Shown: positions 51,815-61,273 of the stretch, piece by piece
Position numbering within the stretch: position 1 is the stretch's first letter
Layout of the letters: each line of letters starts with the position of its first letter
Origin: an uncultured Roseicyclus sp.
GTDB taxonomy: Bacteria; Pseudomonadota; Alphaproteobacteria; Rhodobacterales; Rhodobacteraceae
Assembly (NCBI GenBank): GCA_947500415.1
Contig: CANMRT010000001.1
Location: 770,982 to 834,981 of the forward strand
DNA: 64,000 nt
Reading direction: 5' to 3'
Notes under the pieces: generated by a model
Told to the model about the DNA's origin: nothing
Databases searched by the model: none
What the model saw: the letters and a program-made list of their open reading frames with translations, nothing else
Made by a program: the position numbers and the translations under genes

Positions 51815-52822
51815 TCAGGACCCCTCAAGATCAAGACTCACTGGGAAATGGTCCGATGCGGTCAGCAATGCTTCGCGAAGCTCTGTGTTGCCCCAACAGT
51901 CCGGATCATCAAAGGGATGCCAGATGTGCCAGCCCTTCGCCCTCGCCCTCAGATTGGGCGATACCATTATGTAATCCAGCAGCGCCTGCAAATATCGGCC
52001 CTCATGTCTGAGGAAGAACCGCGCTGTGGTCGGCGCCGCCGAAATCCTCGACTGCAAGGCGCGCGCCGCATGGGGGTCGAACATCTGCCGGCTGGCCTCT
52101 GCCTCACGCCCCAAAACGATTTCAAGGCCCGAGCGGCCAAAGAGCGCCTCGTATTCATCAAGACCAGGCCCGTCGTTCAGATCACCGGCCACGATCAGCG
52201 CTTCATCTCGTTCCAGATGCGCCTCAACGCGGCGACGCAGCCAGATGCACTGCGCCAACTGCTTGCGCCTGTTGGCGATGGCAATCCGCATGACCTCAGC
52301 ATCGTTGCGCGCACCGTGCGGGGCTTTTGATTTCACATGGGCCCCGATCAGGCGCATGGCCCCCACGGGCGTTTCCAGCGCAACTTCTAACGGCGGCTTT
52401 GAGAAGCGCACCACATCCTCAGAGGCGTCAATATCCAGATCGATCCGAAACTCGCTGTCAAAACCGGGCGCGCCAAGATCAACTGGATCATGGCGCGCGG
52501 TGATGACGTCTGGATCGTAAAGCAGCATCAGCTCCTGCTGCGTATCATTGGCAAACCCCATGCAGACCGATCTCGCACGGATCCCGGCCTCTGCCGCAAA
52601 GTTGCGCAGCGCCGCAACGCCATCCCGTCCACGCCCGCAATCGGGGGCTTCGACCACCAGCACGGCATCGGCATCCAAAGCGCGAAAAACCTTCACCAAC
52701 GCTGCAGATTGCTGCGCTTTCGTGACATCGCGCCGCCCGGACCACGTGTCATCGGCCACGATCCCGCCCGCTTCATCAAACAGCGTGTGGAACCATTCCA
52801 CATTGTAGGTCGCGATCCGCAT
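51815..52822 (-). CDS. Endonuclease/exonuclease/phosphatase family protein
   Basis: A 335-residue EEP-fold metal-dependent phosphodiesterase. Landmarks: MRIATYNVEWFHTLFDE (metal Asn), VVEAPDCGRG (metal Glu), the central VAGDLNDGPGLDEYE (Asp/Asn), and SDHFPVSLDLEG (Asp-His) at the C-terminus. It may act on DNA, phospholipid or inositol phosphate; the sequence does not say which. It lies 18 bases downstream of the DjlA-like gene. Confidence 0.9.
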   Translation of the reverse strand: MRIATYNVEWFHTLFDEAGGIVADDTWSGRRDVTKAQQSAALVKVFRALDADAVLVVEAPDCGRGRDGVAALRNFAAEAGIRARSVCMGFANDTQQELMLLYDPDVITARHDPVDLGAPGFDSEFRIDLDIDASEDVVRFSKPPLEVALETPVGAMRLIGAHVKSKAPHGARNDAEVMRIAIANRRKQLAQCIWLRRRVEAHLERDEALIVAGDLNDGPGLDEYEALFGRSGLEIVLGREAEASRQMFDPHAARALQSRISAAPTTARFFLRHEGRYLQALLDYIMVSPNLRARAKGWHIWHPFDDPDCWGNTELREALLTASDHFPVSLDLEGS

Positions 52823-52840
52823 GGTCTTGAAAGAGTGCCC

Positions 52841-53542
52841 CTATGCGGCCCGTCCGGCCTGGATTTCTTCCCATGCCCGGTTGATTGCCACCATGCGCCG
52901 TTCCGCCAAACGCACAGCCTCTTCCGGCACACCCCGCGCAATCATCCGGTCGGGGTGTGTTTCGCGCACTTCCGACCGCCATGCAGCGCGGATTTCGTCC
53001 AGGTCCGCCTCGGGCGAGACGCCCAGAACCGTATAGGGATCAGGCCCGAATTCAGGTGCATGGCGCGCGCGCAACCGCTCAAAAGCCGGGCGCTCCATCC
53101 CGAAAATGTCGGCCACACGCGCCAGAAACGCATCCTCGCCCGGGTGATATTCGCCATCCGCCGTGGCGATGTGGAACAACCCTTCCAGCAAGTCGCACAA
53201 CACACTGTCGGCGCCACAGGGCTGGCCATCGACCTTGAACATGCTCGCGATCCGGGCGGCATATAGCTCAAACCCCGCGACGTCCTCGCGTGCCATGTTG
53301 AACACGCGCGCGGCTGCGGGCTCATCGGCGGGCGGGATGTGGAACACCTCGCGGAAGGCCATAACCTCGTCTTTCGTCACCAACCCATCCGCCTTGGCCA
53401 TCTTGGCCGACAGCGCGATGACCGCGATGGTAAAGGCCACGGTCCGTTCCGGCGGCGTGCGGAGGCGCGAGAAAACCTCCGACAGGCCCTCGCCTTGGCG
53501 CAACGCGGCGATCGCGTCTGATATGCGAGTCCAAAGTGACAT
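52841..53542 (-). CDS. DjlA-like co-chaperone (TerB + J domain)
   Basis: A 233-residue protein with a TerB-like helical domain at the N-terminus (about 25-150: AKMAKADGLVTKDEVMAFRE, GLFHIATADGEYHPGEDAF) and a C-terminal J domain with HPD intact (ETHPDRMIARGVPEEAVRLA). It would stimulate DnaK ATPase on specific clients. Unlike E. coli DjlA it has no N-terminal membrane anchor. Confidence 0.9.
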   Translation of the reverse strand: MSLWTRISDAIAALRQGEGLSEVFSRLRTPPERTVAFTIAVIALSAKMAKADGLVTKDEVMAFREVFHIPPADEPAAARVFNMAREDVAGFELYAARIASMFKVDGQPCGADSVLCDLLEGLFHIATADGEYHPGEDAFLARVADIFGMERPAFERLRARHAPEFGPDPYTVLGVSPEADLDEIRAAWRSEVRETHPDRMIARGVPEEAVRLAERRMVAINRAWEEIQAGRAA

Positions 53543-53589
53543 GGGCCGACCTTATCGCGCGTACCCCGCGCGCGTCATGTCGAAAACGC

Positions 53590-54060
53590 TCACAGGTGCT
53601 TTTGCATCAGCACGAGATCGAGGTAGCGGTCAAACTTGTGACCGACTTCCGGGATGCGACCAACTTCGACAAAGCCCATCGCCGCGTGAAACGCCAAGCC
53701 GCCCTCGTTTTCGGCAGAGATGCCGCCGATCAGGGAATGCGTGCCCGCAGCCCGGGCGTCGTCTTCGATGGCCGCCATCAACGCGCGTCCGATCCCACGC
53801 CCACGTGCGGCCCCGCTCAGGTAGATCGCGTGTTCCATCGTCCGGGCATATCCATCACCGCCCCGAAACTGGGAATAGGTGCCGAAGCCACAGCACGCGT
53901 CACCGTCCACCGGCACGAAAACCGGTTGGCTGTTTACCACGTGGTGTATCTGGTCCTCGGTTTTCGGAGACGATGTGAAGGTGATCGTGGTGTCCCGGAT
54001 CACCTCGTTCCACAGCGTCAGAATTGCCGGAACATCCGAAGAAGTCGCCTGGCGTATCAT
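53590..54060 (-). CDS. GNAT acetyltransferase (phosphinothricin acetyltransferase-like)
   Basis: A 156-residue acetyltransferase of the Bar/Pat/MddA group: MIRQATSSDVPAILTLWNEV IRDTTITF at the start and YLSGAARGRGIGRALMAAIE for acetyl-CoA. The homologous E. coli/Salmonella enzymes acetylate methionine sulfoximine/sulfone and related amino acids. Overlaps the upstream VOC gene by four bases. Confidence 0.88.
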   Translation of the reverse strand: MIRQATSSDVPAILTLWNEVIRDTTITFTSSPKTEDQIHHVVNSQPVFVPVDGDACCGFGTYSQFRGGDGYARTMEHAIYLSGAARGRGIGRALMAAIEDDARAAGTHSLIGGISAENEGGLAFHAAMGFVEVGRIPEVGHKFDRYLDLVLMQKHL

Positions 54061-54683
54061 AGGACCAACGGGAAATTGGGTGTTGCGATTAGGGCCTCAA
54101 TTCGCCGGAATTCGGATTCAATGATCTTTACGAATGGGTGATGTGACCTCCGATCCTGCGTCGAAAGCAGAGGTTCAAGTGCCGTTTGCAACGCAACTGC
54201 ATCTGGTGAGAAAAGCCGCAACCCCTTTAGTCGTACAAAGGTGTCCTCCAGCACCGGCGGAGGCGTCTCCCACTCGATCAGGGCCGGGAATAACCCGCCA
54301 AACGGTGTCTGCCCACTCTCCGGCACCGCCATGCGCCACCGTAAATCGCCCCGCTCGAACGACCACGGCACGCCACACCCCTCAGGCGCAAGCGCCAGAG
54401 CCGCCTCCAGATCATCACACCGCGCCGCCCAATGGGTCAGTTCCGTGCCCGGCCGCCGCGCATCAAGGTTGTACCAACGCGGCTGGCCCGGTGCTTTCCC
54501 GTCCGGGTCCACCGCAATCACTTCAAAATAAGCGTCCGGCCCTAGCGACAGCAGCCGATTATGCGTGCCCATCGCAGCATGTTGTCCGCCAGGCAAAAGC
54601 GCCTGCCCGATGCGCGCCTCAACATCCGCCACGCCTTCCGAAAGATCGCTGGTGGTGACGACGATATGATCCAATGTCAGCAT
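54057..54683 (-). CDS. VOC/glyoxalase-like domain protein
   Basis: A 208-residue protein of the Glyoxalase-like (VOC) group: MLTLDHIVVTTSDLSEGVAD at the start and GGQHAAMGTHNRLLSLGPDA YFEVIAV. A paired betaalphabeta module follows. The metal site is partly visible (His6, Glu around 60). ATG at 54683 is used; MGYDRG at 54701 is also possible. It overlaps the GNAT gene and is divergent from the 5-formyl-THF cyclo-ligase gene. Confidence 0.8.
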   Translation of the reverse strand: MLTLDHIVVTTSDLSEGVADVEARIGQALLPGGQHAAMGTHNRLLSLGPDAYFEVIAVDPDGKAPGQPRWYNLDARRPGTELTHWAARCDDLEAALALAPEGCGVPWSFERGDLRWRMAVPESGQTPFGGLFPALIEWETPPPVLEDTFVRLKGLRLFSPDAVALQTALEPLLSTQDRRSHHPFVKIIESEFRRIEALIATPNFPLVL

Positions 54684-54759
54684 GCCCCTGTCGTAACCCA
54701 TGCCCCACAGGTCGGAAAGCCCATTGCGCCGCGCGCCAATGCCATGGCCAATGCCACCC

Positions 54760-55338
54760 ATGACGCAAGACGCCAAAGCCATCGCCCGCAAGGCCGCCTT
54801 CGCCGCCCGCAAGTCGGCCCATGCCGAGGCCGCGACCACAACCCCGCCCGCAACCGCCTATCTGCTGGACGCCATTGGGCCGGGGCCGGGGCGCATCATC
54901 GCGGGCTACATGCCGATCCGGACGGAGCTTTCGCCACTGCCCGCGATGAAGGCGCTCCATGCCCAAGGCGCACGCCTTTGTGTTCCGGTGATCGCGGGGC
55001 AGGGCCTGCCTCTCGACTTCCGCGAATGGACGCCCTGCTGCGCGATGGAAAGCGGCCCCTTCGGCGCGCGGGTCCCGGCCTCGGGCGATTGGCTCACCCC
55101 TGATACCCTGATCGTGCCGCTGGTGGCCTTCGACGCGCATCTCAACCGTCTGGGCTACGGCGGCGGCTTCTATGACCGCACCCTCGAACGCCTCCGCGCA
55201 TCCGCGTCTACACGTGCCATCGGCCTTGCCTATGCCGCCCAAGAACTGCCCCACGTCCCGCAGGAGCCGACCGATCAACCCCTCGACGCGCTGGTCACCG
55301 AACATGGCCCACTTGCTCCGCCAGAGCCGCAAGTTTAA
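54760..55338 (+). CDS. 5-formyltetrahydrofolate cyclo-ligase
   Basis: ATP-dependent enzyme that recycles 5-formyl-THF to methenyl-THF. The 192-residue product has the N-terminal AFAARKSAHAEAATT, IAGYMPIRTELSPLPAM and the signature RLGYGGGFYDRTLERLRASA. ATG at 54760 chosen because it gives the usual start; several upstream in-frame ATGs make this uncertain. It is followed 9 bases later by the YmdB gene. It also supports the one-carbon supply used by glyA elsewhere in the window. Confidence 0.92.
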   Translation: MTQDAKAIARKAAFAARKSAHAEAATTTPPATAYLLDAIGPGPGRIIAGYMPIRTELSPLPAMKALHAQGARLCVPVIAGQGLPLDFREWTPCCAMESGPFGARVPASGDWLTPDTLIVPLVAFDAHLNRLGYGGGFYDRTLERLRASASTRAIGLAYAAQELPHVPQEPTDQPLDALVTEHGPLAPPEPQV

Positions 55339-55347
55339 GCCCGTCTA

Positions 55348-56151
55348 ATGCGTATTCTTTTCCTAGGTGATGTGATGGGTCGCGCGGGCCGCTCCGCCAT
55401 CACGACCCGCCTCGCACAACTCAAGGCCGACTGGCGCGTCGATTTCGCCGTGGTGAACAGTGAAAACGCCACCTCCGGCGTGGGGCTTTCTGGCGCCCAT
55501 GCCAAAGCCCTTCTTGATGCGGGCGCCGATTGCCTGACCCTTGGCGACCATGCCTTCGACCAGAAGGACATGCTTCAGTTCATCGAGACCGAGCCGCGCG
55601 TGATCCGCCCGCTCAACTTCTCGACCTCCGCCCCCGGCAAAGGCGCGCGTCTGTTCGACGTGAAAGGCCGCAAGATCCTTGTGGCGCAAGCCCTAGGCCA
55701 GGTCTTCATGAAACGCCCGTTCTCTGATCCGTTCTCAGCCTTAGAGGCCGCGCTCAAGCAACTGGGTGGCCAAGCCGCTGCCCGCATCGTCGATTTCCAT
55801 GCGGAGGCGACGTCTGAGAAAATGGCCATGGGCCACTTCCTCGATGGCCGCGCCAGCCTTGTCGTCGGCACCCACACCCACGTCCCGACAAGTGACGCGA
55901 TGATCCTGTCTGGCGGCACGGGCTACCTGACCGACGCAGGCATGTGCGGCGACTACAACTCCGTCATCGGGATGGAAAAGAAGGAGCCGCTCCGCCGCTT
56001 CCTGACCGGTATGCCAAAGGAACGTTTCACCCCCGCCACGGGCGACGCCACACTTTCGGGCGTGATGATCGAAACCGATGACGCCACCGGCCATGCCAAG
56101 ACAATCACACCGATCCGCGAAGGCGGGCGGCTTCAGCCTTCCACACCATGA
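55348..56151 (+). CDS. YmdB-type metallophosphoesterase
   Basis: A 267-residue TIGR00282/YmdB phosphodiesterase; characterised members hydrolyse 2',3'-cAMP/cGMP and influence biofilm gene expression. Metal motifs: LFLGDVMGRAGRSAI, FAVVNSENATSGVGLS, LGDHAFDQKDM and LVVGTHTHVPTSDA. Coupled to the folate gene upstream and to the DMT transporter downstream (four-base overlap). Confidence 0.92.
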   Translation: MRILFLGDVMGRAGRSAITTRLAQLKADWRVDFAVVNSENATSGVGLSGAHAKALLDAGADCLTLGDHAFDQKDMLQFIETEPRVIRPLNFSTSAPGKGARLFDVKGRKILVAQALGQVFMKRPFSDPFSALEAALKQLGGQAAARIVDFHAEATSEKMAMGHFLDGRASLVVGTHTHVPTSDAMILSGGTGYLTDAGMCGDYNSVIGMEKKEPLRRFLTGMPKERFTPATGDATLSGVMIETDDATGHAKTITPIREGGRLQPSTP

Positions 56152-57050
56152 GCCACTCGCGCGGCTCGCTTCTGGCAATTCTGATGGCCATGGGGGCGGC
56201 CTGGGGTATCACGCAGCCCCTGTCCAAGATCGCTGTGTCCGAAGGCTACCGCGACATCGGCATCATCTTCTGGCAATTCGCCATCGGCGTGGGACTGCTG
56301 GGAACGCTTCTGTTGATCCGGCGCAAACCCCTGCCGATGCGGCCTTTGCACCTGCGCTTCTACCTCCTGATTGCACTCATCGGGACCATCCTGCCCAATT
56401 GGGCGAGTTACACGGCCGCAGTTCATTTACCCTCCGGCATTCTCTCCATCGTCATCGCGACCGTCCCGATGATGTCGCTGCCAATCGCTGTAGGACTCGG
56501 CATGGACCGTTTCACCGCCGCCCGTATAGCCGGCCTTACCCTTGGCCTGATCGCTATTGTCCTGATCGCAGCGCCTGATAGTTCCCTGCCCGAGGCAGGA
56601 ATGGCCATCTGGCTCCCCATCGCCCTGATCGCCCCATTTCTCTACGCTTGCGAGGGCAACATCGTCGGCAAATGGGGCACCTATGGCCTCGACGCGATGC
56701 AGGTGTTGTGCGGAGCCTCGCTGATCGGCGTGGCAATCTCCCTGCCGCTGGCCTTGCTGACCGGCGAATGGATTAACCCGCTTGGTCCATGGGGCGCGCC
56801 AGATTGGGCGATCCTCGGCTCCTCCATCGCCCATGTCTCGGCCTATGTAGCCTACGTTTGGCTCGTTGGTGCCGCCGGCGCGGTCTTCACGGCGCAGGTC
56901 GGCTATCTGGTCACGGGCTTTGGCATCTTGTGGGCGAAACTGATCCTTGGCGAAAGCTACAGCCCCTGGGTCTGGGCGGCCCTGGCGCTGATGATGGTCG
57001 GCCTGTTTCTCGTCACCCCACGGCCAGGTGCTGCACAGCCTGAGCAGTAA
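56148..57050 (+). CDS. DMT-superfamily (EamA) transporter
   Basis: A 300-residue inner-membrane exporter with ten membrane helices as two EamA repeats of five, the second starting near residue 160. Typical segments: LLAILMAMGAAWGITQPLSK and LVTGFGILWAKLILGESYSP WVWAALALMMVGLFL. Often metabolite or amino-acid efflux; substrate unknown. Overlaps the YmdB gene by four bases. Confidence 0.92.
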   Translation: MSHSRGSLLAILMAMGAAWGITQPLSKIAVSEGYRDIGIIFWQFAIGVGLLGTLLLIRRKPLPMRPLHLRFYLLIALIGTILPNWASYTAAVHLPSGILSIVIATVPMMSLPIAVGLGMDRFTAARIAGLTLGLIAIVLIAAPDSSLPEAGMAIWLPIALIAPFLYACEGNIVGKWGTYGLDAMQVLCGASLIGVAISLPLALLTGEWINPLGPWGAPDWAILGSSIAHVSAYVAYVWLVGAAGAVFTAQVGYLVTGFGILWAKLILGESYSPWVWAALALMMVGLFLVTPRPGAAQPEQ

Positions 57051-57117
57051 CCCGCCCTTGCCGCCACCGCTGGCCTCCTTCACACTCCCCGTAACGCTTC
57101 CAATCTGACGGCTTCAA

Positions 57118-58899
57118 ATGCTTGACCTGCCCCTGTCCCAGACCGGCGAAGGCCTTCTCGCCCTGGCCGTCCTTCTTTCCATGTTCGCCCTCTTCATGTG
57201 GGAGAAATGGCCAACGGAGGTTGTGGCCATCGGCGGCACCGCCACGTTGCTCGTCTTGGGCCTGCTTCCCTACGAGGCCGCCATCGATGTCCTGTCGAAC
57301 CCCGCGCCTTGGACCATCGCCGCGATGTTCATCGTCATGGGCGCATTGGTGCGCACCGGCTCCCTCGACCGACTGACTAAGTTTGCTGAAGCCAATGCCA
57401 AAGCGAGACCCGCCGTGGCCGTGGTAAGCCTGCTGGCCTTTGTCGCCGTCGCCTCCGCCTTCATGAACAACACGCCCATCGTGGTCATCATGATCCCGGT
57501 CTTCGTGCAAATTGCTAAAATCCTCGGCCAATCGCCGTCGAAATTCTTGATCCCGCTCAGCTATGCGGCGATCATGGGCGGCACACTCACCCTGATCGGC
57601 ACCTCCACGAACCTACTCGTCGACGGCGTCGCCCGTGCCCAGGGCTTAGAGCCCTTCACCATCTTCGAAGTCACCCCCATCGGCCTCGTCGTCGTGGCTT
57701 GGGGCATGCTCTACCTGACCCTTATCGGCCGTCGCTTGCTGCCCGACCGGACTTCAATGGCCGCTCTCTTGGGCGGCAACCGATCCCGTCCCAAGTTCTT
57801 CACAGAGGTCGCTGTTCCGGAAGACTCCGCGCTGATTGGGCAAGCCGTGCAGGAAGTTGACCTGTTCAAACGCGACGGTGTCCGCCTGATCGACGTGCTG
57901 CGCGGGGATGCCTCTCTGCGTCGGGACATGAAGGCCGTTGCGCTGGAAGAGGGCGATCGCGTCGTCTTGCGCACCGAGATGTCCGAGGTTCTCAGCCTGC
58001 AGGAGTCGAAAGACCTCAAAACCGTGGACAAACTCAGCCAGGTCGCCACGGCCACCGTTGAGGTCCTGATCACTCCCGGCTGCCGCATGATCGGGCGTTC
58101 GCTTGGCAACCTGCGCTTGCGCCGCCGCTACGGCGTCTATCCCCTTGCTGTGCACCGCCGAAACCAGAATATCGGGAGCCAGCTGGATGATCTGGTCGTC
58201 CGTGTTGGTGACACTTTGCTTTTGGAAGGCGACCCCGCCGACATCCAACGCCTCGCCGCCGATATGGACCTTGTCGATGTCTCCCGCCCGTCCGAGCGCG
58301 CCTACCGCCGCGCCAAATCCCCCATCGCAATCGCCTGCATGGTCGGCATCGTGGTCCTCGCCGCCTTCAACGTCGCCCCGATCCTTGCTTTGGCCGTGGT
58401 GGCTGTGGCCCTCGTCCTGCTGACCGGCTGTATTGACGCCGAGGAGGCGTTCTCTTTCATCGAAGGCCGCCTCCTGGCCCTGATCTTCGCCATGCTCACC
58501 GTGGGTGCGGCGCTGGACCATACCGGCGCCGTGGACCTGATCGTGGGGCAAGTCGCGCCCTATCTGACCGAAGCCCCAACTTGGATGCTGCTGGTCGCCG
58601 TCTACTACTTGACGATGGTGCTGACGGAACTGGTCTCCAACAACGCGGTCGCCGTCATTATGGCCCCCATCGCCATTGCCCTGGCAGGGGCCGTCGGCGT
58701 TGATCCGCGCCCCCTTGTGATCGCGGTGATGATTGCGGCCTCGGCCAGTTTCGCAACACCCATCGGCTACCAAACCAATATGCTCGTCTACGGCCCCGGC
58801 GGCTACGCCTTCAGCGATTTCGTGCGCGTCGGCCTGCCTTTGAACCTAAGTCTTGGCATCGTCGTCTGCTTCGCGATACCGCTGATCTGGCCCCTTTGA
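57118..58899 (+). CDS. SLC13-family transporter with TrkA-C domains
   Basis: A 593-residue divalent-anion:Na+ symporter family (SLC13/DASS) protein. N- and C-terminal blocks of membrane helices flank a soluble part (about 205-400) with two RCK_C/TrkA-C modules (GDRVVLRTEMSEVLSLQE; VGDTLLLEGDPADIQRLA). Signature LTLIGTSTNLLVDGVA lies in the first membrane block. It may carry sulfate, phosphate or dicarboxylate. A paralogue of similar size lies convergently at 59285-61054. Confidence 0.92.
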   Translation: MLDLPLSQTGEGLLALAVLLSMFALFMWEKWPTEVVAIGGTATLLVLGLLPYEAAIDVLSNPAPWTIAAMFIVMGALVRTGSLDRLTKFAEANAKARPAVAVVSLLAFVAVASAFMNNTPIVVIMIPVFVQIAKILGQSPSKFLIPLSYAAIMGGTLTLIGTSTNLLVDGVARAQGLEPFTIFEVTPIGLVVVAWGMLYLTLIGRRLLPDRTSMAALLGGNRSRPKFFTEVAVPEDSALIGQAVQEVDLFKRDGVRLIDVLRGDASLRRDMKAVALEEGDRVVLRTEMSEVLSLQESKDLKTVDKLSQVATATVEVLITPGCRMIGRSLGNLRLRRRYGVYPLAVHRRNQNIGSQLDDLVVRVGDTLLLEGDPADIQRLAADMDLVDVSRPSERAYRRAKSPIAIACMVGIVVLAAFNVAPILALAVVAVALVLLTGCIDAEEAFSFIEGRLLALIFAMLTVGAALDHTGAVDLIVGQVAPYLTEAPTWMLLVAVYYLTMVLTELVSNNAVAVIMAPIAIALAGAVGVDPRPLVIAVMIAASASFATPIGYQTNMLVYGPGGYAFSDFVRVGLPLNLSLGIVVCFAIPLIWPL

Positions 58900-58912
58900 G
58901 GAAAGCGATTTC

Positions 58913-59278
58913 ATGACCCGAGCCCTTTTCATCTTACCCGCGATTGTTCTGGCCGGATGTTTGAACACGCCACCCCAACCGCAATCTGTCGATGTCTTTG
59001 CCACAGGCATCGAAGTCCAAATGTCGAACCGCCAAACCTGTACCGGCCCCGCGCCGCAACCCGGCGTAAGTTGGTCCGGCACGCTTCAGGGCTGCGATGC
59101 GCCTTATCCTTACCGAGTGACGTTGGACGACCGCGGCAATGCGCTGCGCGACGTAGTGGAAACGGGCTTTTCGGCCATCGGCGTACGAATTGCGCCGGTT
59201 GCGGAGGTTCAAATTGATGGACCCGCGGGCAACACCTGGCGGTTCGAAACGCCTCCGCCGTTGCCGTCCGATGATTGA
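58913..59278 (+). CDS. Small lipoprotein between two SLC13 transporters
   Basis: A 121-residue protein with a lipoprotein signal (MTRALFILPAIVLAGC, lipobox LAGC, Cys16). The mature part has two more Cys (TCTGP and GCDAP) likely in a disulfide and a beta-rich sequence (YPYRVTLDDRGNALRDVVET). It starts 13 bases after the first transporter's stop, so likely co-transcribed with it. Family not recognised. Confidence 0.75.
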   Translation: MTRALFILPAIVLAGCLNTPPQPQSVDVFATGIEVQMSNRQTCTGPAPQPGVSWSGTLQGCDAPYPYRVTLDDRGNALRDVVETGFSAIGVRIAPVAEVQIDGPAGNTWRFETPPPLPSDD

Positions 59279-59284
59279 GACCTC

Positions 59285-61054
59285 TCAAAGAGGCCAGACC
59301 AGCAGGATCGTCGGGATCGACACCGCAATAACCAACACTTCCAACGGAAGGCCCATGCGCCAGTAATCCCCGAACCTGTAGCCACCAGGTCCCAGGATCA
59401 GCGTGTTGTTCTTGTGCCCGATTGGGGTAAGGAACGCAGCCGACGCCGCCACCGCCACGGCCATCAAGAACGGGTCCGGAGATACGCCAAGCGACTGCGC
59501 CATCGTGATCCCCACCGGGGCTGCCACAATCGCCGTCGCCGTGTTGTTGAGCACATCGGACATCGTCATCGTCACGACCATCAGAACCGTCAGGATCGCC
59601 CAGGCCGGCAGCCCCTCGGTTAGTCCAACCAAAGCGCCCGCAATCAACTCTGTCCCGCCGCTTGTCTCCAGCGCGGCCCCCAACGGGATCATCGACCCCA
59701 GCAGCACAACCACCGGCCATTCGATGTGGTCGTAAATCTCGGTCAACGGCAGGATCTTCAGCAGCACATAGCCAATTGCCACGATGCCCAGGGCAATCGG
59801 CAGGTAGATGATTCCAAACGACGCCAGCGCCACCGCCGCCGCGAACAGCCCAATCGCGGCCCAGGTCTTACTGTCGTTCGTCACGGTCAAACCCCGGTCC
59901 GCCAGAGGCAGCCCCCCTAGCCAGCTCACGACATCCTCCGCCCGATCGGACGGTGCCAACAGCAGCAGGATATCCCCCGGCTCCACCACCGTTTTGCGCA
60001 AACGCTTCGTGATCCGCGTGCCCTTCCGCGCGATGCCCATTAGCGTCGTGGATTGTCGCCAGCTCAGCCCAACACTCTCGGCCGTCTTGCCTACTATGCG
60101 CGAGCCGTCTTGAACCACCATCTCGACGAAACTCACCCCGTCACCCGTCACACCATCGGCCCCACTGCCTGCTGCGGGCTCAAGGTTCTGGCCGACGCGG
60201 AACTCGTCTAACGCTTCGGGGGCGGCTTCCAGCACCAGCACATCGCCTTCCCGCAGGGTCAGGTTGCGCCCGGTTCCGAACCGCCGTTTCCCATCGCGCA
60301 GGATGCCCAATAGGGCGACGTCGGCCTCAGCCGCCGCCCCCTCTAGATCGCGCAATCTCGTGCCCGCAAGTTTCGCGCCCCCGGGCAGGCGTAACTCGGC
60401 GATGTAGGGCTCCAACTTCGCCAATTGATCGCCCACGCCCGAGTCCCGCTCGGGGATCAAGCGCCAGCCAACGAAAGCCACGAAGATCAAGCCGACGATG
60501 GCCGCGACCCCGCCCACGGGCGCGAAATCGAACATGCGGAAGGGCTCACCAAGTGAATCTTCCCGGATGGTCGCAATGATGATGTTGGGTGGTGTCCCGA
60601 TCAGCGTGACCATGCCGCCCAGGATCGTGCAGAAGCTCAACGGCATCAGCGACACCCCGGGCGACCGCCCCGCCTTGCGCGCCGTGGCAATGTCCACCGG
60701 CATCAACAGCGCCAGCGCGGCGACGTTGTTCATGAAAGCCGACAACACCCCGCCGATCCCGCCCATTATCGCGATATGGGCCCCAAGCGATCGGCCCGCA
60801 TCCACCAGCGTGCGGGTGATCAGGAAAACCGCACCGGATCGTACCAGCCCGGCCGAGACCACCAGCACCAAAGCCACCACCAGCGTCGCCGGATGCCCGA
60901 AACCCGCGAAAGCGTCCGAGGCCGGAATCACGCCCAGAACTGTGCCCACCATCAACGCGCCGAAGGCCACCATATCGTAGCGAAACCGACCCCACAAAAG
61001 CAGGCCAAAGACGATACCGAAGAGGGAGAAGAGGATAATCTGATCTTGCGTCAT
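59285..61054 (-). CDS. SLC13-family transporter with TrkA-C domains (paralogue)
   Basis: A 589-residue transporter with the same layout as the one at 57118: membrane blocks at both ends, and two TrkA-C modules between (residues about 205-385, LREGDVLVLEAAPEALDEFR and VVEPGDILLLLAPSDRAEDV). Signature GGMVTLIGTPPNIIIATIRE. It shares the closing pattern with the first copy (GHKNNTLILGPGGYRFGDYW versus GYQTNMLVYGPGGYAFSDFV). The two converge around the lipoprotein gene. Confidence 0.92.
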   Translation of the reverse strand: MTQDQIILFSLFGIVFGLLLWGRFRYDMVAFGALMVGTVLGVIPASDAFAGFGHPATLVVALVLVVSAGLVRSGAVFLITRTLVDAGRSLGAHIAIMGGIGGVLSAFMNNVAALALLMPVDIATARKAGRSPGVSLMPLSFCTILGGMVTLIGTPPNIIIATIREDSLGEPFRMFDFAPVGGVAAIVGLIFVAFVGWRLIPERDSGVGDQLAKLEPYIAELRLPGGAKLAGTRLRDLEGAAAEADVALLGILRDGKRRFGTGRNLTLREGDVLVLEAAPEALDEFRVGQNLEPAAGSGADGVTGDGVSFVEMVVQDGSRIVGKTAESVGLSWRQSTTLMGIARKGTRITKRLRKTVVEPGDILLLLAPSDRAEDVVSWLGGLPLADRGLTVTNDSKTWAAIGLFAAAVALASFGIIYLPIALGIVAIGYVLLKILPLTEIYDHIEWPVVVLLGSMIPLGAALETSGGTELIAGALVGLTEGLPAWAILTVLMVVTMTMSDVLNNTATAIVAAPVGITMAQSLGVSPDPFLMAVAVAASAAFLTPIGHKNNTLILGPGGYRFGDYWRMGLPLEVLVIAVSIPTILLVWPL

Positions 61055-61219
61055 GGGGCAGAGCCTATCGCGGGAGACCGCACTCGGAAAGGCGCGATGA
61101 ACCAGGCACTATCGCATCGCAAGCAAGGCTGCTGCATCATAATGTGCTGAACGATGGGTTGGTTGGTTCGGCACACAAACCCGATGTTCGCACCGAAGCC
61201 AACTCAACCAATTGCGGGA

Positions 61220-61250
61220 TTGACTTAGACCGGGTCTAACCCGCTAGCGA
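61220..61250 (+). promoter_or_regulatory. MerR-type operator/promoter
   Basis: TTGACT (61220-61225) as -35, then a perfect 15-bp palindrome TTAGACC-G-GGTCTAA (61225-61239), then a weak -10 TAGCGA (61245-61250) at 19 bases. The over-long 19-bp spacer filled by a dyad is the hallmark of MerR-activated promoters. It lies 24 bases before the merR start, so the pair is probably autoregulated. Confidence 0.75.
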
Positions 61251-61273
61251 GGTCTCGAAGGAGCACCCTGTCC

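Noticed and set aside
61136-61215. Imperfect inverted repeat (TTGGTTGG... / ...CTCAACCAA) upstream of merR
   Set aside because: The arms have several mismatches and no T tract; the adjacent MerR dyad explains regulation better.
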